Assembly (NCBI GenBank): GCA_937925385.1
Contig: CALEWN010000298.1
Span: 1-7,876 of the forward strand
Length of the DNA stretch: 7,876 nt
Reading direction: 5' to 3'
Source: an uncultured Senegalimassilia sp.
Lineage (GTDB): Bacteria > Actinomycetota > Coriobacteriia > Coriobacteriales > Eggerthellaceae
The notes below the pieces were generated by a model. The model had not been told where the DNA came from. It searched no databases and was given only the letters and a program-made list of their open reading frames with translations. Positions 5,607 through 7,876 of the stretch are shown here, one piece after another. The translations under genes and the position numbers were made by a program. Position 1 is the first letter of the stretch. Each line of letters opens with the position of its first letter.

Positions 5607-5632
5607 TTGCGCTGGCCGCCAGGCCAGCGCAA
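5607..5632 (-). terminator. Perfect 11-bp hairpin just after aspS
   Basis: TTGCGCTGGCC and GGCCAGCGCAA pair perfectly around a four-base loop (5618-5621), four bases beyond the aspS stop codon. No T-run follows (the minus strand continues TCGCTCGG). It is a probable transcript-end or mRNA-stabilising hairpin rather than a textbook intrinsic terminator. Confidence 0.55.
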
Positions 5633-5636
5633 CCTA

Positions 5637-7424
<1,788 letters not shown>

Positions 7425-7499
7425 TCTCTCTTGCTCCTTGCAATGCTTTATGGGCGCCCGGCCGCAAGCGCGGGCCCGGGTTGTTGCTCAAACCTAGCC

Positions 7500-7505
7500 A
7501 TTGTA
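7500..7505 (-). promoter_or_regulatory. Possible -10 box of aspS
   Basis: The minus strand reads TACAAT (five of six consensus matches), just downstream of the hisS hairpin and 75 bases before the aspS ATG. Initiation would be near 7493, leaving a leader of about 70 bases. The -35 zone falls inside the hisS hairpin and has no clear match. Confidence 0.4.
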
Positions 7506-7512
7506 CATCACG

Positions 7513-7549
7513 AAAGGAGCTGGAAACCACACCGGCTTCCAGCTCCTTT
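7513..7549 (-). terminator. Perfect 13-bp hairpin after hisS, probable terminator
   Basis: AAAGGAGCTGGAA (7513-7525) and TTCCAGCTCCTTT (7537-7549) pair perfectly around an 11-base loop, about 43 bases beyond the hisS stop. The T residues at the end of the stem are only three long and are followed by CG, so termination may be partial, letting some hisS transcripts continue into aspS. Confidence 0.65.
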
Positions 7550-7592
7550 GAAAATGCCATGGTTGCAGCGGCGCGATAGCACCTTCCGCGGG

Positions 7593-7876
7593 CTATTCCT
7601 CGCCGGCGAAAACGTCCTCAATGCTGGCGTGCGCGCCGCCGAAAGGCTCGCCGCCGAACTGGGCCAGCAGCGTCTTTGCCTGATCGAGCTTCACCAGGCG
7701 CTCGTGATGGGTGGCCATGTTGCGCACCTTCACCTGACCTGCGGCCAGCTCGTCGGGGCCGAGCACGGCGACCATGCGCGAACCCACCTTGTCGGCCAGC
7801 TTGAACTGGCTTTTCAGGCTGCGGTGCTGGTGGTCCATCTCGGCGTTCACGCCCGCGTCGCGGCATGCCTGCACCA
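7593..7876 (-). CDS. hisS: Histidine--tRNA ligase, C-terminal anticodon-binding domain (partial)
   Basis: HisRS charges tRNA-His. Only the last 94 codons are in the window; the 5' part, including the class II catalytic core, lies beyond base 7876. The segment NAEMDHQHRSLKSQFKLAD is the conserved element of the HisRS C-terminal alpha/beta anticodon-binding domain. It is followed by GSRMVAVLGPDELAAGQVKV, a beta strand and helix typical of this domain, and by an acidic end FAGEE. The stop is TAG at 7593-7595. The GTG near the edge is internal, not a start. The gene is followed by a hairpin and then aspS, the pair found together in many Gram-positive bacteria. No damage is visible in the part present. 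Confidence 0.93.
   Translation of the reverse strand, partial: VQACRDAGVNAEMDHQHRSLKSQFKLADKVGSRMVAVLGPDELAAGQVKVRNMATHHERLVKLDQAKTLLAQFGGEPFGGAHASIEDVFAGEE

Noticed and set aside
7425..7500. T-box riboswitch upstream of aspS
   Set aside because: The leader is only about 70 bases and I see no T-box sequence or specifier stem; only short GC-rich pairing is present.

Overview
All genes in this GC-rich window lie on the minus strand. From high to low coordinates they are the 3' end of hisS, aspS, a class I SAM-dependent rRNA methyltransferase gene (RlmI-like), a TetR-type regulator gene, the small SRP RNA gene (ffs), a DedA-family membrane protein gene, dnaX, and the start of an NhaC-type Na+/H+ antiporter reading frame cut by the window edge. 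The gene set, the high GC content, the long Ala/Pro linker in DnaX and the ffs/dnaX proximity suggest a high-GC Gram-positive, most likely a gut Coriobacteriia (Eggerthellaceae-like). That placement is an inference from style and gene order.

Layout: 7593-7876 is hisS (C-terminal anticodon-binding domain only), followed by a perfect 13-bp hairpin. Next comes aspS (5637-7424) with its own likely -10 box. The 160-bp gap after aspS holds two inverted repeats. The methyltransferase gene (4177-5475) ends in a very strong intrinsic terminator. A roughly 265-bp, comparatively AT-rich gap separates it from the TetR gene (3236-3874), which appears to start with TTG. A hairpin then leads into the ffs promoter and the SRP RNA (about 3045-3153), whose closing helix runs straight into a T-run. 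The DedA gene (2309-2968) ends in a strong terminator. The dnaX gene (2094 down to 100) has a perfect TATAAT box and a GC-rich hairpin in its leader.

Most genes here are core housekeeping: tRNA charging (HisRS, AspRS), rRNA methylation, co-translational protein targeting (SRP RNA), envelope homeostasis (DedA) and the replication clamp loader (DnaX). Most appear to be separate transcription units with their own terminators, not one operon. I see no mobile element, CRISPR array or defence system, and no convincing previously undescribed system.

The one real anomaly is at the left end. The Pro/Gln-rich tail of dnaX passes without any spacer into codons that, in another frame, encode the conserved N-terminus of an NhaC antiporter. 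That antiporter frame has no usable start codon, and the expected DnaX C-terminus is not recognisable. The left ~200 bp therefore looks like a deletion or rearrangement junction, or an assembly chimera.
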